Shown here: one piece after another, positions 1-8,041 of the stretch
Numbering within the stretch: the first letter of the stretch is position 1
How the letters are laid out: each line of letters starts with the position of its first letter
Assembly: GCF_000619805.1 (NCBI RefSeq)
Contig: NZ_JHUV01000008.1
Span: 186,001-250,000 of the forward strand
DNA from: Sulfurihydrogenibium subterraneum DSM 15120
Lineage (GTDB): Bacteria; Aquificota; Aquificia; Aquificales; Hydrogenothermaceae
Direction: 5' to 3'
Length of the DNA stretch: 64,000 bases
The notes under the pieces: model-generated
Databases searched by the model: none
Seen by the model: only the letters and a program-made list of their open reading frames with translations
Told to the model about the DNA's origin: nothing
Program-made: the position numbers and the translations under genes

Positions 1-1029
1 CACAGAAGACCTTAAGAAAATAACTCCACTGTAAACAACTTCCTCACCTTCTTTTATTCCAGACAGAATAACTGTTTCTTTATCGTCTCTACTACCTATC
101 TGAACTTCCCTTAAAACAAATTTATCTCCCACCCTTACAAAACAGTAATCTTTACCATTTTCTTTAAACACAGAAGAAGAAGGTATAACTAATCCTTTTA
201 CAGAAGAAACAGGAATTTCAACATCTACAAAGAGATTTGGTTTCAATAAATCTCCTACATTGTTAACTACTATTCTAACGTCGTTTCTTCTTGTTTTAGG
301 GTCTATTTCGTGGTTTATGTAAGTAAGGATTCCTTCAACCTTTTTCCCAGTAGGCGTTTTAATATAAACTTTCTGTCCTAATTTAAGATTTTGAGCATCT
401 TGGAAAGGAAGCTGAGCTATAACCCAAAGTCTTTCGTGGGAATGGATATACATTATCTCCTGACCTACATTTACAGGACTTCCTTTTATAGCTTTTAAAT
501 CAGCTATAAAACCATTTATTTTACTCCTTAAAATGACAGAATTTCCCTTAATCTCTCCGTAAGAAGACAGTATTTTTCTCAAAGCGTTTAACTCTCCCAC
601 AGCTTTTTGATACTCTATTTTTGCGTTGTAATACCTAACGTATGGAATAACCTCTTCTTTATAAAGCATCTCTTCTCTGTCTAAAACTTGTCTTGCAGTA
701 TCTACTTTGACTTTTGCCATCTCTATGTTTGCCTGAATATCTACTATCTTTGGAGAGTATAAAGTAAGCAAAACTTGACCTTTTTTAACAAGGTCTCCCT
801 GCTTTACGTATAAATTTTCAACAATACCATCCACACTTGAAGATACGCTGTAAGAAAGTGTTGGGTCTTCGTTTACTACAGCTGGGTAGGTTTTAGTTAA
901 AGAATATTCTTTATACTTTGCAACTACAGTTTTTATGCCAAGTTTTTCAGCTTTATCTTTACTTACAACAACTTCTTGAGAAAAGCTAAAAGAAAATAGC
1001 AATGCAATTAATAAAAGTGCCTTTTTCAT
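1..1029 (-). CDS. RND efflux periplasmic adaptor (HlyD/CusB-like), partial
   Basis: The reading frame is open from an ATG at 1029 to the window edge, giving 343 codons; the C-terminus lies outside. A signal peptide occupies about residues 1-17 (MKKALLLIALLF then SFSFSQ). It is followed by a barrel-sandwich (lipoyl-like) half motif, VDGIVENLYVKQGD, a helical hairpin stretch, and the beta-barrel part of membrane fusion proteins. Such adaptors link an inner-membrane RND pump to a TolC channel. An AGGAGG ribosome site precedes the ATG, which overlaps the stop of the upstream TolC gene (ATGA), so the two are translationally coupled. The resemblance is to CusB/CzcB heavy-metal adaptors. The pump gene is presumably just beyond base 1. 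Substrate metal cannot be told from this fragment. Confidence 0.85.
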   Translation of the reverse strand, partial: MKKALLLIALLFSFSFSQEVVVSKDKAEKLGIKTVVAKYKEYSLTKTYPAVVNEDPTLSYSVSSSVDGIVENLYVKQGDLVKKGQVLLTLYSPKIVDIQANIEMAKVKVDTARQVLDREEMLYKEEVIPYVRYYNAKIEYQKAVGELNALRKILSSYGEIKGNSVILRSKINGFIADLKAIKGSPVNVGQEIMYIHSHERLWVIAQLPFQDAQNLKLGQKVYIKTPTGKKVEGILTYINHEIDPKTRRNDVRIVVNNVGDLLKPNLFVDVEIPVSSVKGLVIPSSSVFKENGKDYCFVRVGDKFVLREVQIGSRDDKETVILSGIKEGEEVVYSGVIFLRSSV

Positions 1030-2186
1030 AATGAACCTCCTATTTCTAAGTATTTACTGTACAGCTGATGTAAGTTTTTGTAGATTTCCAGCTTATATTT
1101 TAAAGTCTCAAAATAAAGGGTTTTTGTATTGAAAAATTCAAAAAGAGAGATTGTTTTTAACTTATAACTTTTTTCTGCTAAGTTTAACTCGTTTTTAGCA
1201 GTCTCAATACTCTCGTTAAGCTGGGAGATTAAATCAAGGTCAGATTTGTAGCTTTCTAAAATAGATGAATACTTAATTTTTAAACTGTTTACTGTGTAAT
1301 CCTTTAAAGAAGTATAGCTTACTTTTTGACTTTTTACAGACACTATCTCACCAAGGTTTCTGTAAAAGACAGGCAGTGTAAAGTTAACCACTAAGCCACT
1401 TTCATACTTGTTATTAGAGTATTCTTTAGCTATTACTCCTACGCTGATCTGTGGATAAGACAATGCTTTATAATACTTTTCTAAAGCTTGTAGAGACCTT
1501 ATCTTCTCATCAAAGCTTTTAACTTCTGGAAGGGATAAAAAGTCTATTTCTTTGATATCTCTAACATGATAAAAATCTCCTTCTACGTCTTTAATTTCAT
1601 ACCCAACCAAAGAAGACAAACATTTAAGACTTTCAAGGTAAAGTAATTTTTGCTGATTTAACTTTGAGACTGAAAGCTGATATTCCCTTTGAGCTTTAAG
1701 TAAATCAAGTTTAGAAGCTTCTCCTAACTTATAAACTTTTTCTGTAAAGTTAAAAATCTCTTTAGACAAGTTAGCCTCATTTTCGGCTATTTTTAAAAGC
1801 TCTTTGTTATAGAGTGCTTCATAGAATGATTGATATAATACTGATAAATACTTTCTTTTAAGAGACTCAAACTGTAAAGACTGATACAGCTTCTCACTTA
1901 CAGCAGATTCTATGTTATACCTTCTCTGATTGTAAAGTTTTAGGGGTTGTGATATGTAAAACTCTGTAATTGTAGCAGAAGAGTTTCCTCCTACAAGTCT
2001 TCCAAACTGTATGTATCCTTCTGGATTAGAAAAAGATTTTGCCTTTATGACTTCTCCTTCGTAAGACTCAACTAAACTTTTGTTGCTTAATATGTAAGGA
2101 TTGTTATCAATTCTGCTTACAATTTCATCAAAAGTCTCTGCTTTGGCAAATACAAAAAATATTAGTATAAAAATAACATACTGCAT
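1026..2186 (-). CDS. TolC-family outer membrane efflux protein
   Basis: The protein has 386 residues with a signal peptide (MQYVIFILIFFVFAKA) and the long amphipathic helical repeats of the outer membrane efflux protein family. Two related halves are visible, each with a long helical stretch rich in Lys, Glu and Ser. It is shorter than E. coli TolC, as is common for CusC/CzcC-type channels. The start at 2186 has a good AGGAGG site. Its stop overlaps the start of the adaptor gene. Together they form the outer-membrane and periplasmic parts of a tripartite exporter. Family assignment is secure; substrate is inferred only from the adaptor's similarity to metal efflux types. Confidence 0.85.
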   Translation of the reverse strand: MQYVIFILIFFVFAKAETFDEIVSRIDNNPYILSNKSLVESYEGEVIKAKSFSNPEGYIQFGRLVGGNSSATITEFYISQPLKLYNQRRYNIESAVSEKLYQSLQFESLKRKYLSVLYQSFYEALYNKELLKIAENEANLSKEIFNFTEKVYKLGEASKLDLLKAQREYQLSVSKLNQQKLLYLESLKCLSSLVGYEIKDVEGDFYHVRDIKEIDFLSLPEVKSFDEKIRSLQALEKYYKALSYPQISVGVIAKEYSNNKYESGLVVNFTLPVFYRNLGEIVSVKSQKVSYTSLKDYTVNSLKIKYSSILESYKSDLDLISQLNESIETAKNELNLAEKSYKLKTISLFEFFNTKTLYFETLKYKLEIYKNLHQLYSKYLEIGGSL

Positions 2187-2227
2187 TTTAAACCTCCTGA
2201 TTTATTTGAGATTGAGACTAAAATTGA

Positions 2228-2572
2228 TTAGTTATATAGAAAAATTGGGGGTTTAAAGATTTCTTTCACAGAAGGTTTGAGAGCTAAAGTTGGAGAGTAT
2301 ATATTTTTTGATGTTTCTTGATTAAAATCTATTTTAATCTGGTTATTTAAAACTAAAAATGGAGAATGTAAAATTTTATGGATATCTACATTTTTATCAC
2401 AGCTGTGATTTAAATCTTCCAAAAGCACTACATCTATTTTTTTATCATCTAAAGCTTGAAGAAAATAGTCGTGGAAAGTGTTAAATACAATAGCAAGTAG
2501 AAAAGTTAACAAAATTTTGCTTTTATGTTTAACCATCATCTGGAAGAGATTCATCATAACCCCATTTTTCAT
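2228..2572 (-). CDS. small membrane-anchored protein of unknown function, upstream of the efflux genes
   Basis: An open frame of up to 114 codons with one hydrophobic segment (about residues 19-38) and a polar C-terminal part ending in FKPPIFLYN. I do not recognise the family. It lies 41 bases before the TolC gene in the same direction and probably belongs to that operon. The first ATG (2572) lies within the zinc-ribbon gene and has no good ribosome site. Internal ATGs at 2557, 2554, 2539 and 2536 are alternatives, with GGGG just before the 2557/2554 pair. The true product may therefore be 102-109 residues. Periplasmic location of the C-terminal part is inferred from the single N-terminal hydrophobic segment. 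Confidence 0.5.
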   Translation of the reverse strand: MKNGVMMNLFQMMVKHKSKILLTFLLAIVFNTFHDYFLQALDDKKIDVVLLEDLNHSCDKNVDIHKILHSPFLVLNNQIKIDFNQETSKNIYSPTLALKPSVKEIFKPPIFLYN

Positions 2573-2690
2573 TTATCTCAGTTTTTTCTCTCTCCTCCCA
2601 ACACACAGCACAAAAGTAAATATCGGGAATATTAGGGTCTTCTTTCAAATCTATTTTACTACCACACTTTAAACATTCTTTTTCTTCCAT
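2529..2690 (-). CDS. 53-residue zinc-ribbon protein
   Basis: A short frame beginning MEEKECLKCGSK and containing CLKC near residues 6-9 and CAVC near residues 27-30. This CxxC-N17-CxxC spacing is typical of small zinc ribbons. The rest is acidic and soluble. The frame ends in TAA at 2529-2531 and overlaps the next gene on the same strand by up to 44 bases. There is a weak GAGG site before the ATG. It would be the first gene of the efflux operon. Function unknown: a metal-binding or protein-binding ribbon is all the sequence supports. Confidence 0.6.
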   Translation of the reverse strand: MEEKECLKCGSKIDLKEDPNIPDIYFCAVCWEEREKTEINEKWGYDESLPDDG

Positions 2691-2779
2691 TTTAATCCTC
2701 ACAAAAATATATTTATAAGTATATGCTTACAAAAATTTAAATTCAAGTGATATAATTTTATAAAAAAGGGAGCTGTAGT

Positions 2780-3691
2780 ATGATTGAAGAGTTTTCTCAG
2801 ATAAAAAAAGATTTTCAATTTACAGAAGAAGATGTAAAGAATATAGTAAAACTTAAACCTATATTTGAAAAGTACCCTGATGATTTTATAGAAAAATTCT
2901 ACGAATTTATTTTAAGATTCCCTCAAGCAAAAGATTTTTTAAAAAACGAAGAAATTATAAAAAGACACAGAGAAAAAGTAAAAAAGTGGTTTTTAGATCT
3001 TTTTAGTGGAAATTATGATTTAGAGTACTTTTTAAAATTAAAAAGAATAGGAGAAGTTCACGTTCAAATAGGGCTTCCTACTCATTACGTAAATGCCAGT
3101 ATGAATTTCGTAAGAAGATACATAATTGATGTTATTGATAAAGAAGTTGAAGACAGAAAAGAAAGGAATTTATATGTAGCTTCAATAGGAAAACTTCTTG
3201 ATATTAATCTTGATATTTTAACTGTTTCTTACAGAGAAGAAGAACTTTCAAAGTATGCTGAAATGACAGCAATGGAAAAAAAGATATACGGTTTTGCTAA
3301 AAAGTTTTCCGATGTAATAGATTTATTTATTTTAATGGCTTTAGTTATAGTAGCTCTATCAGTATTTTTCCTTTTTGGATATGATTTGTATAAACTTACT
3401 TTTAACATCGTTGAACTGGAAGAAGGTATTCTATCTATTTTAGGTAGTCTATTAATTCTTTGGGCTGTTGGAGAGCTTATGACGGAAGAGCTAAGACACC
3501 TTAAAGGTGGTAGGTTTGCCATCACCGTGTTTGTTGGTATCGCATTAGCAGCGATAATAAGAAAACTGTTTATAGCATCTTTAGGCTCGGACTCTGAAAA
3601 AAAAGCTATAGACCTGCTGTCTTACAGTGCTGTAATACTGTCTCTTGGAATTGTATTTTGGCTTATATCTAAACGGGAATCAAAAGAGTAA
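2780..3691 (+). CDS. protoglobin domain fused to a PsiE-like membrane domain
   Basis: Of 303 residues, about 1-165 resemble protoglobins and globin-coupled sensor domains. The block RIGEVHVQIGLPTHYV carries a candidate proximal heme-binding His at residue 94. After a short linker, residues about 180-298 form roughly four hydrophobic segments resembling the PsiE family, including the pair WAVGELMTEEL and VGIALAAIIRKLF. No output domain such as GGDEF or a kinase is present. Protoglobins bind O2, NO or CO, so the arrangement suggests a heme gas sensor in the cytoplasm acting on a membrane domain. The function of PsiE is not established. The start at 2780 has GGGAG upstream. It is followed 50 bases later by cysS and may be cotranscribed with it. 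Confidence 0.75.
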   Translation: MIEEFSQIKKDFQFTEEDVKNIVKLKPIFEKYPDDFIEKFYEFILRFPQAKDFLKNEEIIKRHREKVKKWFLDLFSGNYDLEYFLKLKRIGEVHVQIGLPTHYVNASMNFVRRYIIDVIDKEVEDRKERNLYVASIGKLLDINLDILTVSYREEELSKYAEMTAMEKKIYGFAKKFSDVIDLFILMALVIVALSVFFLFGYDLYKLTFNIVELEEGILSILGSLLILWAVGELMTEELRHLKGGRFAITVFVGIALAAIIRKLFIASLGSDSEKKAIDLLSYSAVILSLGIVFWLISKRESKE

Positions 3692-3741
3692 GTGTGATAA
3701 AATTTTTTTACAATTTAATTTAATTTGGGGAGCTGTCAACT

Positions 3742-5205
3742 ATGAGTTTAAAGATATACAATACTTTAACTGGAAAAAAAGAAGATTTTGCCCCTATCAA
3801 ACCACCACAAGTAAAGATATATACCTGCGGTGTTACAGTTTATGATTACAACCACGTAGGACACGGAAGAAGTCTTATAGTCTTCGATATGATAAGAAGA
3901 TATTTAAGATACTTAGGATACAATGTTATCTTTGTAAGAAACTTTACAGATGTTGATGATAAGATTATAAACAGAGCAAAAAACGAATGTCTTCCCTTCA
4001 CAGTAATATCAGATAAATATATAAAAGAGTACTTTGACGATGCTGAAAAGTTTAGAATAGAACCTGCAGACATAGAGCCAAGAGTAACAACTCACATTCC
4101 AGATATAATCAAATTTATTCAGGAGCTGATTGACAAAGGTTATGCCTACGAAGTTGACGGAGATGTTTACTTTTCTGTTAGAAAGTTTAAAGATTACGGA
4201 AAGTTATCAAAAAGAAGTATAGATGAGCTTTTAGCAGGTGCAAGAATAGAGCCAGGAGAAAAGAAAAAAGACCCTCTTGATTTTGCTCTGTGGAAGTCAG
4301 CAAAAGCAGGAGAGCCATACTGGGAGTCTCCTTGGGGGAAAGGAAGACCAGGATGGCATACAGAATGCTGTGCAATGATATTTAAACATTTAGGTGAAAC
4401 AATAGACATACATGGTGGCGGTCTAGACCTAACTTTTCCACACCACGAAAACGAGATAGCTCAAGCTGAAAGCTTAACAGGAAAACCTTTTGCAAGATAC
4501 TGGATACATAACGGGCTTGTTACTGTTAATGGTCAAAAAATGTCAAAATCCTTAGGAAACTACGTTACTTTAAAAGAGATTTACTCAAGGTATGAGCCAG
4601 ACATTCTAAGACTCCTTGTTTTATCAGTACATTACAGAAGTCCATTAGATTTTTCTTGGGAAAAGATGGAAGAGACTAAAAAAGCCTACGAAAGATTAAA
4701 AAATGCAATACAAGAGTATGAAATACTGCAAAAACTACCTGTAGATGAAAACTTTGAAGGAGATTTATACTCAGCAATCCAAAAAGCACAGTCTGGATTT
4801 TACTCTGCAATGAGTGATGACTTTAACACTCCTGAAGCATTAGCATCTTTATTTGGACTTGTTAGAGAGATGAACATATTGAAAGATAAAGCTATAAAAC
4901 AAGGTGGAATATCAAAAAAAGCACTTAACTCCTACAAAGAAGCTGCAGACACACTTCACAATATAGGTAGAGACATATTTGGATTTTTTGACAGCTTACA
5001 ACCTTGTACAAAAACTGAAGAAATGAAAATAGAAAAACAAGAAGAAAAGTTAGACGAAGACCTTATAAACATACTGATAGAAGTAAGAGATAAAGCAAGA
5101 AAAGAAAAACAGTTTGCCATTGCAGACACGATAAGAGATAAGTTAGCAGAAAAAGGAATAGTAATAGAAGACACACCTTTTGGAACAAAATGGAAAAAAG
5201 CGTAG
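3742..5205 (+). CDS. cysS: cysteinyl-tRNA synthetase
   Basis: 487 residues, close to the usual length. It charges tRNA-Cys with cysteine in the cytoplasm. The class I signatures are clear: HVGH at 38-41 (HIGH equivalent) and KMSKS at 266-270. Zinc and substrate residues are present in [18 protein letters not shown] and FPHHENE. The C-terminal DALR/helical region is complete. Start at 3742 follows GGGGAG. The last 16 bases overlap the methyltransferase gene, so the two are coupled. Nothing unusual seen. Confidence 0.97.
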   Translation: MSLKIYNTLTGKKEDFAPIKPPQVKIYTCGVTVYDYNHVGHGRSLIVFDMIRRYLRYLGYNVIFVRNFTDVDDKIINRAKNECLPFTVISDKYIKEYFDDAEKFRIEPADIEPRVTTHIPDIIKFIQELIDKGYAYEVDGDVYFSVRKFKDYGKLSKRSIDELLAGARIEPGEKKKDPLDFALWKSAKAGEPYWESPWGKGRPGWHTECCAMIFKHLGETIDIHGGGLDLTFPHHENEIAQAESLTGKPFARYWIHNGLVTVNGQKMSKSLGNYVTLKEIYSRYEPDILRLLVLSVHYRSPLDFSWEKMEETKKAYERLKNAIQEYEILQKLPVDENFEGDLYSAIQKAQSGFYSAMSDDFNTPEALASLFGLVREMNILKDKAIKQGGISKKALNSYKEAADTLHNIGRDIFGFFDSLQPCTKTEEMKIEKQEEKLDEDLINILIEVRDKARKEKQFAIADTIRDKLAEKGIVIEDTPFGTKWKKA

Positions 5206-5873
5206 CAGAAAAAATATTTGACAGTGTACATAGAGCCTACGATAAATTTTTAAATCTTGCCACATTTAACAAAATTAACAGCTGGCAAGAAACTTTAATA
5301 AACGCTACACCAAACGGAAAAAACATTTTAGATGTAGGTACAGGAACAGGAGAGATAGTTAAAAAAATACATCAAAAAGTTAACGAAAATTCTTACATAT
5401 ACGCCCTTGATATATCTTTTAACATGTTAAAAGTGGCAAAATCAAAGTTAAACAGTGAAAATATTCTCTTTATAAAGTCAGATGCTTTGAAGCTCCCTTT
5501 TAAAAACAAATCTTTAGATAATGTATATTTTTCGTTAGTTTTTAGACATCTTCCACCTCAGGATATAACAAATCAGCTGAAATTAGTCCTAAAAAAGGAC
5601 GGTTATGTATCAATATTAGAAATCGCAAAACCAAAGAGTAAAATTTTATACAGTTTTATACTTCTATTTGCAGATAAGATTTTTAGACCTATTGGCAGGC
5701 TAATATTCTCAAAACAAGAGTGGGATTACTTTGTAGATTCTATCAAAAACAGCATGACAAAACAGGAGTTATTAGAGTTTTTTAAATCAAACGGATTTGA
5801 TACACATTTTTATCAGTCAAGATTTTTAGGGCTTATTCATATAGCAGTTTTCAAAAAATATACGGAGGATTAA
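5190..5873 (+). CDS. UbiE/MenG-type quinone methyltransferase
   Basis: 227 residues with the class I SAM-binding motif [11 protein letters not shown] near residues 47-57 and post-motifs ALDIS and [12 protein letters not shown]. It resembles demethylmenaquinone methyltransferases, which add the last C-methyl group to the respiratory quinone at the membrane surface. It starts inside the 3' end of cysS with a 16-base overlap and is followed one base later by argD. UbiE-like methyltransferases are easily confused with other small SAM methyltransferases, so the quinone role is probable rather than proven. Confidence 0.75.
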   Translation: MEKSVAEKIFDSVHRAYDKFLNLATFNKINSWQETLINATPNGKNILDVGTGTGEIVKKIHQKVNENSYIYALDISFNMLKVAKSKLNSENILFIKSDALKLPFKNKSLDNVYFSLVFRHLPPQDITNQLKLVLKKDGYVSILEIAKPKSKILYSFILLFADKIFRPIGRLIFSKQEWDYFVDSIKNSMTKQELLEFFKSNGFDTHFYQSRFLGLIHIAVFKKYTED

Positions 5874-5874
5874 T

Positions 5875-7035
5875 TTGATAGAAGAAGCTAATAAATATCT
5901 TTTTCAAAACTATGGAAGATTACCTTATTTTTTCGAAAAAGGTGAAGGTTGCTACCTTTATGACGAAAAAGGGAAAAAGTACTTAGATATGCTATCAGGT
6001 ATAGCCGTAAATGCACTTGGCTACAACCATCCAAAACTTACCGATGCCATCTGTCAACAGGTAAGTAAGATAATCCACATATCTAACTTATTTTACATAA
6101 AGCCACAGATAGAAGTTGCAAAAATACTGTCTGAAAACAGCTTTGGAGGAAAAGTTTTCTTCTGCAACTCTGGAGCAGAAAGCAACGAAGCTCTTATAAA
6201 ACTTGTAAGAAGGTACTTTTACGATAAAAAACAAGACAAATATGAGATAATAACCTTTGAAGGAAGTTTCCACGGAAGAACCCTTGCAACAGTTACAGCA
6301 ACAGCTCAGCCTAAGTACCATGAAGGATTTTATCCACTAGTGGGAGGATTTAAATATGCAAAGTTTAATGATATTAATTCAGTTAAAAATCTTATAACAG
6401 ACAAAACAGCTGCTATTTTAATAGAGTTAGTCCAAGGAGAAGGTGGCGTAAATCCTGCTGATAAGGAGTTTATAAAAGATCTTTATAATCTCTGCAAAGA
6501 AAAAGATATACTTTTTACAGTTGACGAAGTTCAAACTGGAATAGGAAGAACAGGAAAACTGTTTGCTTACCAGCATTTTGAGATACAACCTGATATTATC
6601 TCTCTTGCCAAAGGACTTGGTGGAGGAGTACCTATAGGAGCTATCATAGCAAAAGATAAAATAGCAAAATCTTTTGTCCCAGGAACTCACGCATCTACAT
6701 TTGGAGGAAACTACTTATCAACAGTTGCAGCAAAAGTAGTTTTAGAAGAAGTTTTATCAGAAGGATTTTTAGATAAAGTACAAAAAGTAGGAGATTATCT
6801 AAAAGAGTCTTTAAAAGTATTTGGATACCCTGTAAAAGGTTTAGGTCTTATGGTAGGTATGGATTTACCAAAAGATATTCCTGCAAAAGAAGTTATGAAA
6901 AAAGCTTTAGAAAAAGGATTAATAGTAGGAACGGCTGGAGAAAATACCTTAAGATTTGTTCCACCATTAATAATAACAGAAAAGCAAGTAGATGAAGCTG
7001 TAGATATACTAAAAGAGGTTTTGAATGTCTATTGA
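5875..7035 (+). CDS. argD: acetylornithine aminotransferase
   Basis: 386 residues of the class III PLP aminotransferase family. It converts N-acetylglutamate semialdehyde to N-acetylornithine in arginine synthesis; many ArgD proteins also act in lysine synthesis. The PLP lysine is K246 in SLAKGLGGG. Other family blocks are NSGAESNEAL, SFHGRTLAT and VDEVQTGIGRTG. It begins with TTG at 5875, supported by GGAGG seven bases upstream and the absence of a better ATG. The last 11 bases overlap the Rpn-like gene. Family call secure; acetylornithine versus another omega-amino substrate rests on overall similarity. Confidence 0.9.
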   Translation: MIEEANKYLFQNYGRLPYFFEKGEGCYLYDEKGKKYLDMLSGIAVNALGYNHPKLTDAICQQVSKIIHISNLFYIKPQIEVAKILSENSFGGKVFFCNSGAESNEALIKLVRRYFYDKKQDKYEIITFEGSFHGRTLATVTATAQPKYHEGFYPLVGGFKYAKFNDINSVKNLITDKTAAILIELVQGEGGVNPADKEFIKDLYNLCKEKDILFTVDEVQTGIGRTGKLFAYQHFEIQPDIISLAKGLGGGVPIGAIIAKDKIAKSFVPGTHASTFGGNYLSTVAAKVVLEEVLSEGFLDKVQKVGDYLKESLKVFGYPVKGLGLMVGMDLPKDIPAKEVMKKALEKGLIVGTAGENTLRFVPPLIITEKQVDEAVDILKEVLNVY

Positions 7036-8032
7036 AAAATCTCCTCACGACTGGTTTTTTAAAACAATTTTCTCTAAGGAAGAAAACACAGAGAGATTTT
7101 TAAAAGGCTTTCTACCTAACATTTATAAGATAATAAAACCAAATTCTTTAAAACTTTTACCTACAGAAAAACAAAGTGATAAGAGAGAAAAATTTTTCTT
7201 AGATTTATCCTTTGAGTGTAAACTAAACATAAACTCACCAAATAACAACGCTATACTTTATTTTGTATTTGAACACAAATCTTTTCCAGATAAAAGAACT
7301 CCTTCACAGATAGCATACTATAAAGCATTAATAATGGAAGAAGATGAAAAAAAGTCCAGACCATACACACCAGTAATACCTATAGTCTTTTATCACGGAA
7401 GTAAAGACTGGAACATTCCTAAATCTATACCAGATTTAAAGCCTTATCCATCTAACATGAAATTATACATACATTCATTGGACTATGTCCTAGTGGACTT
7501 AAATAAGATAAGCTCTAAAAGGATAGTTAAAGAATTTTACGACGACATTTGCCTGTTATCAGCTGTTTTAACACTAAAGAATATTTTTAGAGATTTCAAA
7601 GACTTAAAACCTATTCTAAAAAATTTACTTGTTGCAGAAACAAAAAAGTGTATTTATATTATTATTGATTACATCGTACTTGCAAAGAAAGATTTAAAAA
7701 CTGTTGAGAACATCCTTGAAGAAGTAGGAGGGAAAGAAAAAATGATGACCTTAACTGAAAAGTGGAAAATGGAAGGATTAAAAAAAGGATGGGAAGAAGG
7801 ACTACAACAAGGACTACAACAAGGACTAAAGCAAGGGTTAGAGGAAGGAATCAAAAAACAGCTTAAAGATGATATAAAGGAAGCTATAGAAATAAAATTT
7901 GGAGAAGTGATAGAAGATATTTACAAGAAAATTGATAGTATAGATTCTGTTGAAGTATTAAAAAACATCTACAGAAGTATTATAAAGGCATCTAGTTTAG
8001 AAGAATTAGAAAATTACATAAATAACCTATAA
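7025..8032 (+). CDS. Rpn family PD-(D/E)XK nuclease / putative transposase
   Basis: 335 residues. The N-terminus (SPHDWFFKTIFS) and the block DLSFECKL followed by ILYFVFEHKS match the Rpn/YhgA group, with an ExK nuclease half-motif in EHKS. Rpn proteins are DNA endonucleases that promote RecA-independent recombination. A repeat of GLQQ/GLKQ/GLEE units lies near residues 255-275. Such Gly-Leu-Gln repeats are common before the C-terminus in this group and vary in copy number. It overlaps argD by 11 bases and precedes rnr by 9, so it is embedded in a housekeeping operon. No terminal repeats are visible, so it does not look like a mobile insertion in itself. Confidence 0.8.
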   Translation: MSIEKSPHDWFFKTIFSKEENTERFLKGFLPNIYKIIKPNSLKLLPTEKQSDKREKFFLDLSFECKLNINSPNNNAILYFVFEHKSFPDKRTPSQIAYYKALIMEEDEKKSRPYTPVIPIVFYHGSKDWNIPKSIPDLKPYPSNMKLYIHSLDYVLVDLNKISSKRIVKEFYDDICLLSAVLTLKNIFRDFKDLKPILKNLLVAETKKCIYIIIDYIVLAKKDLKTVENILEEVGGKEKMMTLTEKWKMEGLKKGWEEGLQQGLQQGLKQGLEEGIKKQLKDDIKEAIEIKFGEVIEDIYKKIDSIDSVEVLKNIYRSIIKASSLEELENYINNL

Positions 8033-8041
8033 GAGGGGGAA

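Noticed and set aside
2478-2672. Plus-strand 64-codon open frame
   Set aside because: It lies opposite the two small minus-strand genes at 2228-2690, lacks a ribosome site, and shows no protein-like features beyond hydrophobic runs from AT-rich DNA.
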